Positions 51,787 to 62,512 of a stretch of DNA of 64,000 nucleotides are shown one piece after another. The number at the start of each line of letters is the position of its first letter. Position 1 is the stretch's first letter. The position numbers were made by a program, and so were the translations under genes. The stretch comes from Cyprinodon diabolis. Its lineage: Eukaryota; Chordata; Actinopteri; Cyprinodontiformes; Cyprinodontidae. The notes below the pieces were generated by a model, which saw only the letters and a program-made list of their open reading frames with translations, was not told the DNA's origin and ran no database searches. Location: the NCBI GenBank assembly GCA_030533445.1, contig CM060069.1, forward strand, positions 34,582,337-34,646,336. Direction: 5' to 3'.

Positions 51787-51814
51787 ATGGAAACCAAACC
51801 GTTCCTGTCATTGG
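51787..51814 (+). CDS. rxra: First coding exon of retinoid X receptor alpha (partial gene)
   Basis: RXRA is a nuclear receptor. It binds 9-cis-retinoic acid and forms DNA-binding heterodimers with RAR, TR, VDR, PPAR and others. Only the start is here: M-E-T-K-P-F-L-S-L plus the first G of codon 10, followed directly by the donor GTGAGT at 51815. From memory, human RXRA starts MDTKHFLPL and its first coding exon also has 28 coding bases ending in phase 1, so peptide, exon length and phase all agree. The start is well placed: an in-frame TAG lies at 51457-51459, no other in-frame ATG lies between, and the context GACATGG has G at -3 and +4. The DNA-binding and ligand-binding domains must lie beyond the window. 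RXRB and RXRG have different N-termini. I cannot tell the teleost paralogues rxraa and rxrab apart. Codon 10 depends on exon 2 (G followed by two unseen bases). Confidence 0.78.
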
Positions 51815-51820
51815 GTGAGT
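51815..51820 (+). other. rxra: Splice donor of rxra exon 1
   Basis: GTGAGT directly follows the ninth codon plus one base. It is a strong U1-complementary donor and fixes the exon at phase 1. No acceptor that could pair with it is recognisable in the remaining 12 kb. Confidence 0.75.
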
Positions 51821-52529
51821 TAACCCTACTGTGTTTCAAACGGGATGTTTTGGTGTCTTGTTTTAGTAACAACCTTTCTCTGAGGTGTCTCACAAAACGT
51901 GTTTGTCGCGCAGCCTCCTTTTTGACAGCGCGCGGAGCGAGTTGCCAAACGCGTAAACTCTGTTTAAGGCACACAGGGGAAAAAACTAACCCCAAGAAAA
52001 TTATTAGTTTTTTTTTTTTTGTTAAATTATGAAAAGTTAACTCTGTGATTGGAAAGTGCTGATGACATTTCTCTTTGATCCGGACTGACAGCGCTGCGCT
52101 CTTAGGTCGCGTGCGCCGCATCATAATCGACGTGGTTCAACTCTAAACTTTTAAACTAACTAAATGTATCAATGCGATTAAACAACCGATATGTTTTCTA
52201 CGACTTAACATGTTTGGAAGACACAAATAAAAATTTCTCTGCAGAAAAAAAAGTAAGGCTGAATATCTTTGAGCTTAGCGCTGAATTAAACAGATGTTTT
52301 ATCTAATGGGTTAATTAGTTCTTGAATTTCAGTGCAAAATACATGTTTGTTTTTGCAACTTTATGTTGAGTTTGAGATGAGATTTAGATAAGTGTCATTT
52401 TCAGATCAGCTTCACATACACTAGGTGACCACTGCACATTGCTCAATAGTTTAAATTCGGGATGTTTATTGTGGATAAGAAATGTCCAGATAATTGGGCA
52501 AGATATTGGATCATTATTACACAAATTCG

Positions 52530-52531
<2 letters not shown>

Positions 52532-52586
<55 letters not shown>
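52532..52586. repeat. (TA)n microsatellite in rxra intron 1
   Basis: Uninterrupted TA repeat of about 55 bases, roughly 0.7 kb after the exon 1 donor. Confidence 0.95.
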
Positions 52587-52593
<7 letters not shown>

Positions 52594-54664
52594 TTATTTT
52601 TTTTTTTCAGTTTTTTGCATGTTGGTGATTTTAAGCAGCATCATTCGCTTCCTTCGGTGAAATAAAAAGATAAAATTGTAAGCTTAAACTTTTGCTTAGA
52701 TGGTTAATATTAGAGAAGAATCTGTTTAGACTTTTGCTGATTGATCCTTAACTTTTAACTGGTTCTTAATCAACTAGAAAAAGTGCATGAAAATTAACAT
52801 CTGTTGCTTGCAATGCATCTATATTTATTGCTTTTCTAGATCAAAGTTGATTGTGAGTTCTTAGTTTTCTGTGATTTAAATAATATTTGAAAAAGTAATT
52901 CCTGCAATCACCAAATAGAGCCTTTATAATAAGCTGTGATAACATTTGTGTTGGGTGCTGGTGGGGGACATACGGCTATAGAAGTTTGGAACTGTCAAGC
53001 ACAGTTCCAACCAAAATGTTAACCTTAATTCTTCATTAAAGAGGTTACCAACTGAGATAATCAGTGTTGTTATTAAGTTAAATTAAAAGCTTTCAGAAGC
53101 AGCAGACCATCTTTAGAAGTGGATGGAGGCAGTTTGCAATAACTGTAATAATCTGAGATCGATTCTAATTTGTAGTAATTGGACATTCGAGTTTGCAGCT
53201 TGAGCAAACATAAACACAGAGCGCAGTGAGTCGTTAGCAGGCAGTCCCTCTGCAAAATAAACAGAACAGACCCTTGTCGGCTTGAGACAAAGCCGATCAC
53301 AGAGCTGCAGGTGAGCCCCCTCCTGTTATTGTGTCTTTTGCCTTCTCATAAGGGCGTTGAGTTACACCTTCATGTATTTCATCAGCTGCCTGCTCCGTTT
53401 CCACAAGGGGAGGGGTTGACTCGGTAGGACCTCTGAGACACTGGCCCCTGCTTTCTTCAGTTAAAGCCTCTGGTTTCTCACTGTGTCGCCCCAACACCCT
53501 TTATGCGGCTTCCTAGAAACACGCTGAACCGCTAGCTTTGCACATGGTGACAGGCTGTTATTACAGGTGCACAGTATTGTGTGTCCACTCTGATGCTGAT
53601 TCCAGTTTCAGACTGTCTGAACGCGCACCTAAACTTGCCCAACAGACAGAAAAAGCCGTACCTGACACTGATGGGGTTGGTGTAAATTTCAACTCTTTTC
53701 CATCTGACTTGGATCTCTTCTGTTTCTGCTGTACCAGCAGCTTAGGAACAGTGATTCTTTTTCTCTTTAAATCATCATTTATGCATTTGATTACCCCATC
53801 AAAATGACTACTTGAGCTGCAATTGTTTAATTGGCTTCCTCAAAGACACTCCATAGTCCTTGATTTTATCGATTATCCACTTTCTCAGTGTAATTATCTA
53901 AAGTTGTGCTGCATTTGAAATTCTGATATGGATCTGACTTAAATGACAGTGAACACATTTTACAATAATAGATTGGTTGTTGGCTGTGGTGACGACTCCC
54001 TGCCTTGGCAGCGGATACTTAGTGCTGTGAACTGCGGTGTTGGTGTATCCTAACTACTCCAACCTCCCCACACATATCTGATTTAAAGCTACAAAGATAG
54101 GAGTGGTGACATTGAAAGGAGAACTTGTCATTTTGTCAAAGCAGTAGGAGGATGATCATGACAATCCGTCAGGGAAATAAACAGTCTGAACAAGGAGAGT
54201 TGTTGAACACAGCTGGGTTCAGCTTCTACTCCTTGAATTTACTCTCATTCTTTTAGGTGACAAACGGTAACTTATGTTTTTTTATTGGAATTTTAATTAT
54301 AGGACAAAGTAAAATAGTGTATACATTGTATAAAGAATTGATCTGCAGTTTTCAATGTCTTTTCCTATCAGAAATCTTAACAGTAGAAACCAGAGGCAAT
54401 TATTTTGACGGTTCTGAGATTTTGAAGTGAAAGAGCTTTATTTACATTAATCGTATGTGTGTTGTGTTAACTGACTCTTTCTGTTTCTAAATAAATCGGC
54501 AAAATGCAGATGTATCATTGACCCATCAGACAATAGGGAAGCTTTTCCAAACCAGAGCCCATGGTCTACTATAATCACACAAAGGTTGGCATGGATGTTG
54601 TTACGGGACTAATGTTTATTACATGTTCCCAGGGGGACAGCTATGAGTGCGGGACGCACCGGAT

Positions 54665-54735
54665 GGTACCCAGAGTCGGTCCTCTAGGGCCGCTGTCCTG
54701 TAGGTTTTAGTGGTGAACTACTGGACGCTTTGCAA
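54665..54735 (+). mobile_element. Short interspersed repeat fragment
   Basis: GGTCCTCTAGGGCCGCTGTC followed by CTGTAGGTTTTAG matches a repeat motif widespread in teleosts (GGTCCT..AGGGCC..TGTCCTGCAGGTTTTAGA). Boundaries are unclear. Confidence 0.4.
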
Positions 54736-54857
54736 ACGCGTGTGAAGGCTTTGGTAGTTGTTACGGCAAGCTGTTAAACGTTGACAAGGAGAGGCATATG
54801 GACTGGCTGTTATTTGTAAAAAACGTTTTTGCCTGACAGGTTAGTGAATGGAACAAA

Positions 54858-55083
54858 ATGGCAAGCCAGGTAGATGAGGATGATTGGATGCCAGTTTCAA
54901 GTAAGAAAGGGAGATAGAGGAGGTAAAAGGAGGGAAAGGTGGTTTGAGAATCAAGGAAATAAACAGGAATTAGAAGATAGCAGATCAGATGAAGAAATGG
55001 TTGTGCAAAGTAAGGTTGTCCGAGAAGAGATAAAAATATTTGTGAATTTGGTGCTGAAGAAAAACAGTCATTTGCTGCTGTAG
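54858..55083 (+). pseudogene. Possible retroelement ORF1 remnant
   Basis: From ATGGCAAGCC at 54858 the translation starts M-A-S-Q-V-D-E-D-D-W-M-P-V-S-S-K-K-G and then shifts frame into a lysine/arginine/glutamate-rich stretch ending V-V-R-E-E-I-K-I-F. This resembles the start of ORF1 proteins of some teleost non-LTR elements, from memory only. A frameshift and stop near 54916 show it is not functional. Confidence 0.3.
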
Positions 55084-55109
55084 TCTGAACTTAGAGGTGC
55101 GGGGTGGAG

Positions 55110-55480
55110 TATGACGGACTTTGTGAAGGGAGGTCTGAGACCACCACCCACATTGGTTTTGGACAGTTGGAGGGAGGAATTCATATTATACATGGACCTC
55201 ACCATGCCAGTTATGGAAGAAACTACAGGTGTAAAGCTGTTTAACTTGTTTTTTTGCGGGTGGGGGTCTGACACTTTGCAGTGCTGGGGGAGCAGTCTGG
55301 GGTTTAGGGTTTTGCTCACGGAACCTGAGTGGCAGTCTGTGGGAGTCGAGGACCTAAGTGCAATGCTCTAAGCACTAGGCCACCACCTCCCCGTAAAGCT
55401 GTTCAACTACTTCATTTGGGAGAAAGGAATGGAGATAATAACTATGCCGGAGAGCGGAAACAATAGCTAGAAGGGCAGTA
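55110..55480 (+). pseudogene. Possible gag-like retroelement fragment, interrupted by a SINE
   Basis: M-T-D-F-V-K at 55111 is followed by R-P-P-P-T-L-V-L-D-S-W-R-E-E-F-I-L-Y-M. This loosely resembles the N-terminal 'W...F...YM' pattern of gag-type polyproteins of fish LTR retroelements. The frame is broken by the SINE at 55247-55393. The resemblance is weak and the element is inactive. Confidence 0.25.
55247..55393 (-). mobile_element. tRNA-derived SINE, family A, copy 3, with target-site duplication
   Basis: The reverse complement carries the family A head (GGGGAGGTGGTGGCC) and ACTGCCACTCAGGTTCC body, ending in GCAAAAAAACA. It is flanked by GTAAAGCTGTTTAACT (55231-55246) and GTAAAGCTGTTCAACT (55394-55409), matching 15 of 16 bases. 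This is the direct-repeat signature of LINE-driven insertion and fixes both boundaries. The 3' tail region seen in copies 1 and 2 is missing. Confidence 0.78.
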
Positions 55481-55568
55481 AGCGCTATGATGGCTCTGTT
55501 TGATGAACATTGTAATCCAAAAACTGAACGAGACAGTTGTGGGATGTTTTTTCTTAGAAATCAGAGAC

Positions 55569-55908
55569 TTTTTTTTTAATAGATTTTAATAAGCTTTATT
55601 TAACATTTACAACAACATATAAAAACAAGCTGACAATGAAACAGATGTGTTGGTTCAGATGATTAGAAAGTATTCTGGATAAGCTCCGTTGTGAAGGGGG
55701 CTTATGGCTGTCTTTTACAATCTCCTGGACATAGCAACGTCACCGTCTCAGAGATTTTATCCTTGAACTTGTAAAATGATTGAGTTCCAACCACATGCCC
55801 TCCAAAAAGCCGCAAGTTACCATCCCTTCCGCCGCTGAAGAGCACCTTATGTGAGGGAAAGAAAAGAGTGCCAGGTGCGTCATCGCTGCACAAAAGACTT
55901 CTCATATG
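55569..55908 (-). pseudogene. Probable processed retrocopy (3' end of an unidentified mRNA)
   Basis: Read on the minus strand, a frame from 55905 encodes 67 residues and ends Q-P-stop (stop at about 55702). A roughly 100-base AT-rich 3' UTR follows, with AATAAA at 55595-55600 and, 17 bases later, nine A (55569-55577). That order (coding end, UTR, polyadenylation signal, A tail, no introns) is typical of a reverse-transcribed mRNA. The segment F-S-G-G-R-D-G-N-L-R-L-F (about 55795-55840) looks like part of a WD40-type blade, but I cannot name the parent gene. A stop just before residue 1 suggests 5' truncation. It could instead be the end of an unknown LINE. Confidence 0.42.
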
Positions 55909-57459
55909 ATGTATTTCTTAAATATGAAAAGGTGGTGTGCAAGAAATGTGCGGGAGGAATCAATCATATTCTGCAAATAATATTGTTATTTCAAATTTTG
56001 AACCTGCGTAGTAAAACAGTCTAAGGTATTTAACTGATTTATTTTTAATACAATATAATACAGCCTTTAGAAATGTATATATATTAGAACTGTTTTTAGG
56101 TCTGCATATCCACAATGGGTTTATATTACTCACCATAATAAATTCAGTCAATGACATCATCAGTACTCTTGCATTCGATTTGGAAAAATGCCACCCATCA
56201 AATTGACTTCCAGTGGGAGTTCTAGTAGTATCAAAATTCTGGTAGTCCTAGTGTTAAAGGTAAAATAATCAACTTAAGATTAATTATTGATCAATAGTTT
56301 TTTAGATTCAAATTTGTTTAGTCTAAATAACTGATATGGTCTGCCTAAAAGGTATTTCTGTAGAGGTTGTAGTTTTACTGCTTTACCATAGAGGGCAGAG
56401 CCGTTCATTCTAATGCGGAGCCTTACTAGTATTTGCAAGAGAAGAAATCCCAGAGTAGAAGCATACAAGAGCAGAAACACAAATTGATCCAGAGTCCGTT
56501 CCAGGATTGTTTTCATTGTTTAATGACGAGCATACAGAATGCACTTTAAACGGTTCTGTTTGTCATTATAAACACTTGGTAAACTCTTTAAATCACCACC
56601 TAAACAAAGCCCATTCAGCTACCCTGCATTGCGAAACAGCATCGACTTCTTTGCTGTGTTCGGAAGGCAAAGATGCAAAACATTTGTAACATAGAAGATA
56701 TGCTAGCAATTAGCATAGTAGTTGGGAAGGCTTTTGTGTGTTAATGCACTTTATGGAGCCAAGTTTTAATATTCCTCTTAGCGCAACTAGAACCAGCAGT
56801 TTAAAACCACAGAGTGATCAAATCTGTCTTTTAATGATAAAAATACATCTCTGTACATTGGAAACCAGAGGTTTTTCATATATTTATTCCATATGTTTTT
56901 TATTCAGTAACCTAATAAGTTATTTTTTGTTAAATCGTATAAATAAATTTTGATGTATATTATATAAATAGGTTATTGCATAAGAAACATTTTTTTATGT
57001 ATTTGGTTTGTATGTATTACAGCTGGCATAGTAAATAGAATAGAATGATGTAACAGTTTTTTCACCTTATTATATTGTAAAAAAATGGCCTTCATGTCAT
57101 GAAAATATTTCATTGAAAAAAGGAAAAACTCTGGCTTTGAATAACAATGGCAGCTTATCAATTTACTGTCGGCAGTCCGCTTTAAATGAATTCATTAATT
57201 GATGACTTTCATCTCTAATGCATTTAAATTTTGCCTCTGTCTCTCTGATATCTCTGGATAAAATCCAGTTGAACCAACTGCCTTTCAAAGTCACACAATT
57301 AGTTGATGAAGTCTGCATGTTTCTAATTCGATTTCAAATTTCATTGAATCCAGATGACTCAGAGATTTGTTTGAGGACATTATTGAACAAAGAACGACAT
57401 TTGGATATACACTGTTCAATCATCACCAACATTATGGTAGATCTGTAAACCTCCTGACT

Positions 57460-57615
57460 AATAGCTGTCCAGCTAAACTTACAGGCTGGGCAAGGTAACC
57501 AGTTTTATGAAAAACAGCCAACGATTCTAAATATATATCGCAAGCGGAAAGACATAAACTACGTTAGAGGCAGCATAATGCTTTGGGCATGCTTCCCGAA
57601 CTGACACTAGTCAGA
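57460..57615 (+). pseudogene. Tc1-like transposase remnant in rxra intron 1
   Basis: CTGTCCAGCTAAACTTACAG then GCTGGGCAAGG (57465-57496) matches the Tc1 DNA-binding region (GRP-K-L-T-G-R-A-R). Further on, GAGGCAGCATAATGCTTTGG (near 57569) translates as R-G-S-I-M-L-W-A-C-F, the conserved G-G-S-(I/V)-M-x-W-G-C-F block. The middle is deleted and a stop follows. Confidence 0.65.
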
Positions 57616-59932
57616 GTTCTTCTGCACCTTAAGGCTTAAACTGTGTACTTGGCCTGAAGATTTGACCAGGCTTTCAGAGCCTTTCATCTCCCTTCTAATA
57701 CTTCAAAATGCACATAAAAGACATTGAAGAAAACACATCTGTTGATATTCTTTACATTGACTCATAGCAGTAGAGGAGTGTTCTTACAAAAGACAGTAAG
57801 AACACAGGCAGGAGGCTTCCCATATTTGAATCATACTCTACTTTCAGGACATAGTGATAGTTAAAAAAAAAAAAATAATATTTTTTTTCCAAAACTTGCC
57901 CGCTGTGCCTTTAACTTGGCTAGATTGAATATATTTCTTTAAGACCAGTTGGAAACTTCAGAAGATTTAAGACCTTCTAAAATGACATACAGTCCAGTGT
58001 TTAAAATAACAACAAAGGAAAATGCGTTTTTCCTGTACTAAGACATCCACTTGAACTCAAAACCTATCGAAATGAGTCTGAAGTTTGTTGAAAATTTGCA
58101 ATTTGTCAAGACTCATTTTTTGAAAACTTCTGGAAAGACACCGCGTTGCTCAACTATTTGAAAATTCTGCTTCAATTGGTATGAATCAGTTCAAACACAG
58201 GTCATCAATCCAAGAGGGTTGTCATTAACTGACTTATTGAGTTTGCCATTTGTCCCTATTGGCTTGTTTACATGACACATTTTTTTTCTTCAACTTGCCA
58301 TTTATTCTGATTGCTTAAAACATTTCAATCCAATCATGACATTTTTTGCTTCCCTTCGTCAAGAGTGTAACTAACCATGTTGGCAATTCCATGTGAGCAA
58401 AGCGTTTTTACAGTCAGCATCACATCAGTTAGGGTCTGATCTATGAACCCCCAATTAAGTCTTTATGCAGATCAAATATGTGTGCAAAAAGCAGTCAATA
58501 TATTTTACAGAAAAAAAAAATTTTTTTGCGATATAAAAATATTGTGCAAAAAGGAATTTGGAGACTATGCTGTGTTGATAAAAAAGCTTCTAGAAATTTA
58601 TTTTTTTACTTTTTACTTTCAAGCATTGCTTTAAGAATCATGAACAAATTGGAGTTAATTTGAATAGCCTTTAATACAATTAAAAAAGGCTTAGAAATCA
58701 ATGAAGTTCATGGTCTTTGATGGGAAAGTGGGATCTAGGCCGTGTGCATCTGGAGTTGGGGGGCCGCCTTGGTCCACATTCCTGCTCTGGCAGTAACTCA
58801 GGAACAAAGGCAATACAGGGAGAGGTTGTGTGTCTGCCGGGAGGTGTGTGTGTGAGAGGTAAAATCACTCTGCCAGAAGCATTTGGCCAAGTTTGTCTTT
58901 TACGGCCGTCCAGTTTTGTGTTCTCAATGTGATGCTTTTGCTTCCCTTTTGAGGAATAAAAGGGGGCTGCAGCTGTCATTTTTATTGGAGGAGTTTTATA
59001 GCAAGACTTAATGACTTAAAGTGACAGCTCTCTCTCTCTCTTTTCTACCTCCTTTTTTTTTTACTCCCAATTTCACCCATGAGGCCTTTTAACTGAAGAA
59101 CGTCAAAGAAAACTTGTTTGCCGTCTGTGTGCCCACCCTGGACTTTCCAACCCCTCACCCATGCTAGTATGAAAACGAGAAGGAAAAAAAATCAGTTTTC
59201 TTTAACTTTAATAACAGCATAAAGGTGCAGACCTTTGCATAATTTCCAGTCACTTCAACTTGCTCTCTAAGGAGAAGATTTTTGTACTTTTTATTGCTTT
59301 CCAAACTGTTCTTTTCTTCTTAAATCAGATTAAGCTGTTTATGTTCTAAACAAAGCATGAATCAAAAAAGTGTTCTTACACTTTCTGATGACAAATTCCT
59401 GGAATGAACTTAAAAGCTCATTAATTATTTGTATAAGGAGCTGCTCAGTGGCAGACGGTCTTTATTGATAACGACAGCGCTGAACTCTGCACCTCAGACC
59501 TCGACCTTTACACCCCCGTATGCTCGATCATTTTAGGAATTTGCTCTTGGCGTTCACTCCTTTTAAACTGTTTAAAGACAGTAGCTTGTAATTCTTTTGT
59601 TGTCCATGTTTTCCTTTTCTCTTCATGGTCTTATCGGCTTGGTGCCTTTGGATCAAAGGGTTCACAACATGCAAGGAACTGGGATGGTCATGTCTGACTT
59701 GGGATAAAAAGAGGGAAAAAAATGACCAAGATATGATTTGTTTCAAGATTTCCAAAATTATATTGCATTCTATTGGGCTTCTAGAAGCTAGACAAGTGCA
59801 AAGTATTCTAATAAAGCCCCTTCTCTCATTAAATTACTTGCAGAACCACCTTTAAAATGACAATACAGCTTGATTGTAGTATTGCACCGAATTGTCCTTT
59901 AAAAAAGTTCAAACTTGGTCAGATAAATATAT

Positions 59933-60035
<103 letters not shown>

Positions 60036-60076
60036 TATCTATTCTATAAATATATATATTCTATCTTATTTTGTTT

Positions 60077-60157
60077 TTTGTCTGCACCAACAACACCAAG
60101 TCAAATTCCTTTTAAGTGCAAACCTACTTGGCAATAAACTTGATTCTGATTCTGATA
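60077..60157 (+). mobile_element. Non-LTR element/SINE 3' tail
   Basis: AAATTCCTTTTAAGTGCAAA ... CTTGGCAATAAACTTGATTC, then TGATTCTGAT (60103-60155), is the typical teleost LINE-type 3' end with (TTCTGA)n slippage repeats. The body is not recognisable upstream, where the (AT)n tract begins. Confidence 0.6.
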
Positions 60158-60184
60158 TAAAGTGGGTAGCATCTATTTGGATAT

Positions 60185-60312
60185 CATTTTCAATTATTGC
60201 CACAATTTTTCAATTGGATTTAGGCCTAGAGTTTGACCTGGGCATTTTATTGCATGCAGATGCTTTGAATGCATTCCATTAAAACTCTTGCCATGTGCTT
60301 AGAGGTGTAGCT
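60185..60312 (-). pseudogene. Tc1-like transposase remnant, minus strand
   Basis: TTTTTCAATTGGATTTAGGC (near 60208) with GAGTTTGACCTGGGCATTT and ATGCATTCCATTAAAACTCT is the reverse complement of the Tc1 block encoding the conserved M-E-W-P-x-x-S-P-D-L-N-P-I-E-N region. It is decayed and short. Confidence 0.6.
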
Positions 60313-60360
60313 ACACCTATGGCTACAGGAGATCCATCCTGACTACAGCGGCCAACATCT

Positions 60361-60420
60361 GCATTAAATACATTTAATTTCAATTTGGGATCATAAAGGA
60401 TTTTTGAACTGAACTGAATT
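60361..60420 (+). mobile_element. LINE-type 3' tail
   Basis: AATTTCAATTTGGGATCATA then AAGGATTTTTGAACTGAACTG matches the AATTTCCC..GGGATCAATAAAG-type LINE 3' end with GAACT repeats. Confidence 0.5.
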
Positions 60421-62205
60421 CATCTTCACTCCAGTTGTAAGAAATTTCCTCTAGCAGTTGTTTTTTTTCCCTCTTCATTCAACTTACTACGTATCAGCTT
60501 AAAAAAAAAAAAAATGTTTATGTCCCTGTTATACAGTAACCACAAATCATGCTGTCATTGTCATACTGACCCCATAGTTTAGTTCATAATGACATCCTTT
60601 TTTTTTCAGCTGGAGTTTTTTAATCTGAAGATTAATCCTGGATGAAAATGTATACCACACTGTTCCTATGTTACAGTTTCGAGAACTGTGTATTTTATTT
60701 TTCCATGTAGCAATTATCCGCTGCTCTCTATCACATAAATATAGCAGTAAATTACATTGATGTTTGTGGATGTATGGTTTAAAAAAAAAATTCCTTTTGC
60801 AAGTCGCAGTAGAATATTTGAAATAACACTTTACATCCTCCAACCATTCTTTGTAACCTTTGTTTTATTCATGTTTTTGAATTTTTGTGGATTTAATTGT
60901 TTTCAAGTTTTTATTACACAGAGGCTCTGTTGGCTCTCTGAGCACTTTCCCTCCTCAGTTATTGGAATCATCTAAGCATTGTGGTTTCAGGGTTTATTGA
61001 AGGTCCTCAGAGTGTCTGAATGGCTTTTTTTTGTGGGCTGGCATTATTCAGGGTGCGTACAGCCACTCTTTTGAAGTGGAAATGTTAGTCTCTGTAGGGA
61101 TTTGGGGCAGATCACACTCATAATTCGTATTGAGAGGAAGGTCGGCTTGCCCCCTACTCCTGCCAGAGCTCTCCGCTTTCTGTTCTGCTTGCATCGCAGT
61201 ATAAGACGAGAGGGATTGGTTGAGAATGATCGTAGTGCAACTGAAATTTATAACAAAGCGTCCTGCTCAAATTCTGTAACTAATGAAACAAACTATGGTT
61301 AGAGGAGTTGGTTTATGAAAAAAAGTAGCTGAGTTGAATAATTAAATTACAACTATCTGTAGTGATTACACAGAGAATCGGAAAACCTCTATATTTATTG
61401 TACCAAAGGAACAAATTCTTGCTTTTTTAATTGTGTTCATATTGTAAAACATATAATCTCACGTCCGTACCTGCATTGGACGGAGTTTGTTGACGTGGTA
61501 GACTAAATCGGCTGTTGTTATGCCAACTTTTTCACATGTTTTGATAAGAAACTGAAAATATGGTTGACAGTATGTTTGTTGTTTCTTTGGATTGTCGATT
61601 AAACTTTGAAATGTGGTTTTCCATTTTCATAAATTTTCAAACACTATAGTCTCTTTGTATCACATTAAAGAAGATACAAAAATGTTTCTTTTTTTTTCTT
61701 TAGTTTCTTTGCTTTTCAAATTAGTATTTAATTCCTCAGTAATTGGTAGAATCACTTTTAACAAGTATGACTTAAAATGCTTTTGGTATCTTTTTACCGC
61801 TTCGCAAAAGTTGATTTTCTGTCTTATTTCATGCAACAAAACTGGAAAATGTTTATAGGTTTGCAGAACACTTTGCTCACACGTACATTGTCATCTCTTA
61901 TCCGAATTTTATTTAAGAATAAGATCAAAATTGACCAACTTGGTGAAATTTGTCAGTTCAAAAATCCATTTGGAAAACCCATTTGGTCCAAGATTTTAAG
62001 CTCCTTGCTGTTACCTTGAAATGTATCTTTCGTATTTAGACATAATGTCTCTTTTTTTTAAATTATGTTATCTGTTTTTGCAGTGCACCAGTCTCTCCTG
62101 CAGCAAAATTATTACACAGCATTAGGATATAAACTAGTAACTTATTTTCCAGCATCGATTATGTAACACGTTTTAAATGAAAAAAAACTGGTAATGCATT
62201 ACTTC

Positions 62206-62512
62206 TAGAGCTGCAACTAATGATTATTTTGCAAATTGATTCATTTGTCGATTATTTATGAAATTAAACCAGGTGAATCTAAAACTTTTCCACTTGAGCA
62301 GTTTTGGATAGAGCATATTGACACATGAAAAAGTTTTTTAATCTTAAATGCAAAATGTTTGTATATTTGTTTACAATTTTGGTATAATTGCTTCCCAAGG
62401 TGGGTAGATCTGTCAGCTAAAGGCTTGTTTTAGGGTCTCTATAGTCCACTTAATAATTAATTGATTACTAAAAGTGTTGATGATTATTTAAATTATTGAT
62501 TAATCATGATCT
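62206..62512. mobile_element. hAT-like MITE ('GCTGCAACTAA' type)
   Basis: TAGAGCTGCAACTAATGATT at 62206 followed by TTGTCGATTATTTATG is the left end of a very common teleost element. The right part has AATTAATTGATTACTAAAAG and TTGATTAATCATGAT (to about 62510), the matching inverted half, with the last bases of the right terminus lost. Confidence 0.62.

Larger units (their letters stand above)
51350..52130 (+). promoter_or_regulatory. rxra: CpG-enriched promoter/first-exon region of rxra
   Basis: CpG dinucleotides are scarce across most of the window but cluster here, with about nine in 51361-51480 and further clusters at about 51900-51955 and 52080-52132. The cluster brackets the rxra start codon, as expected for a CpG-type vertebrate promoter. 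No TATA box or retinoid response element was recognised. The limits are by eye. Confidence 0.5.
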
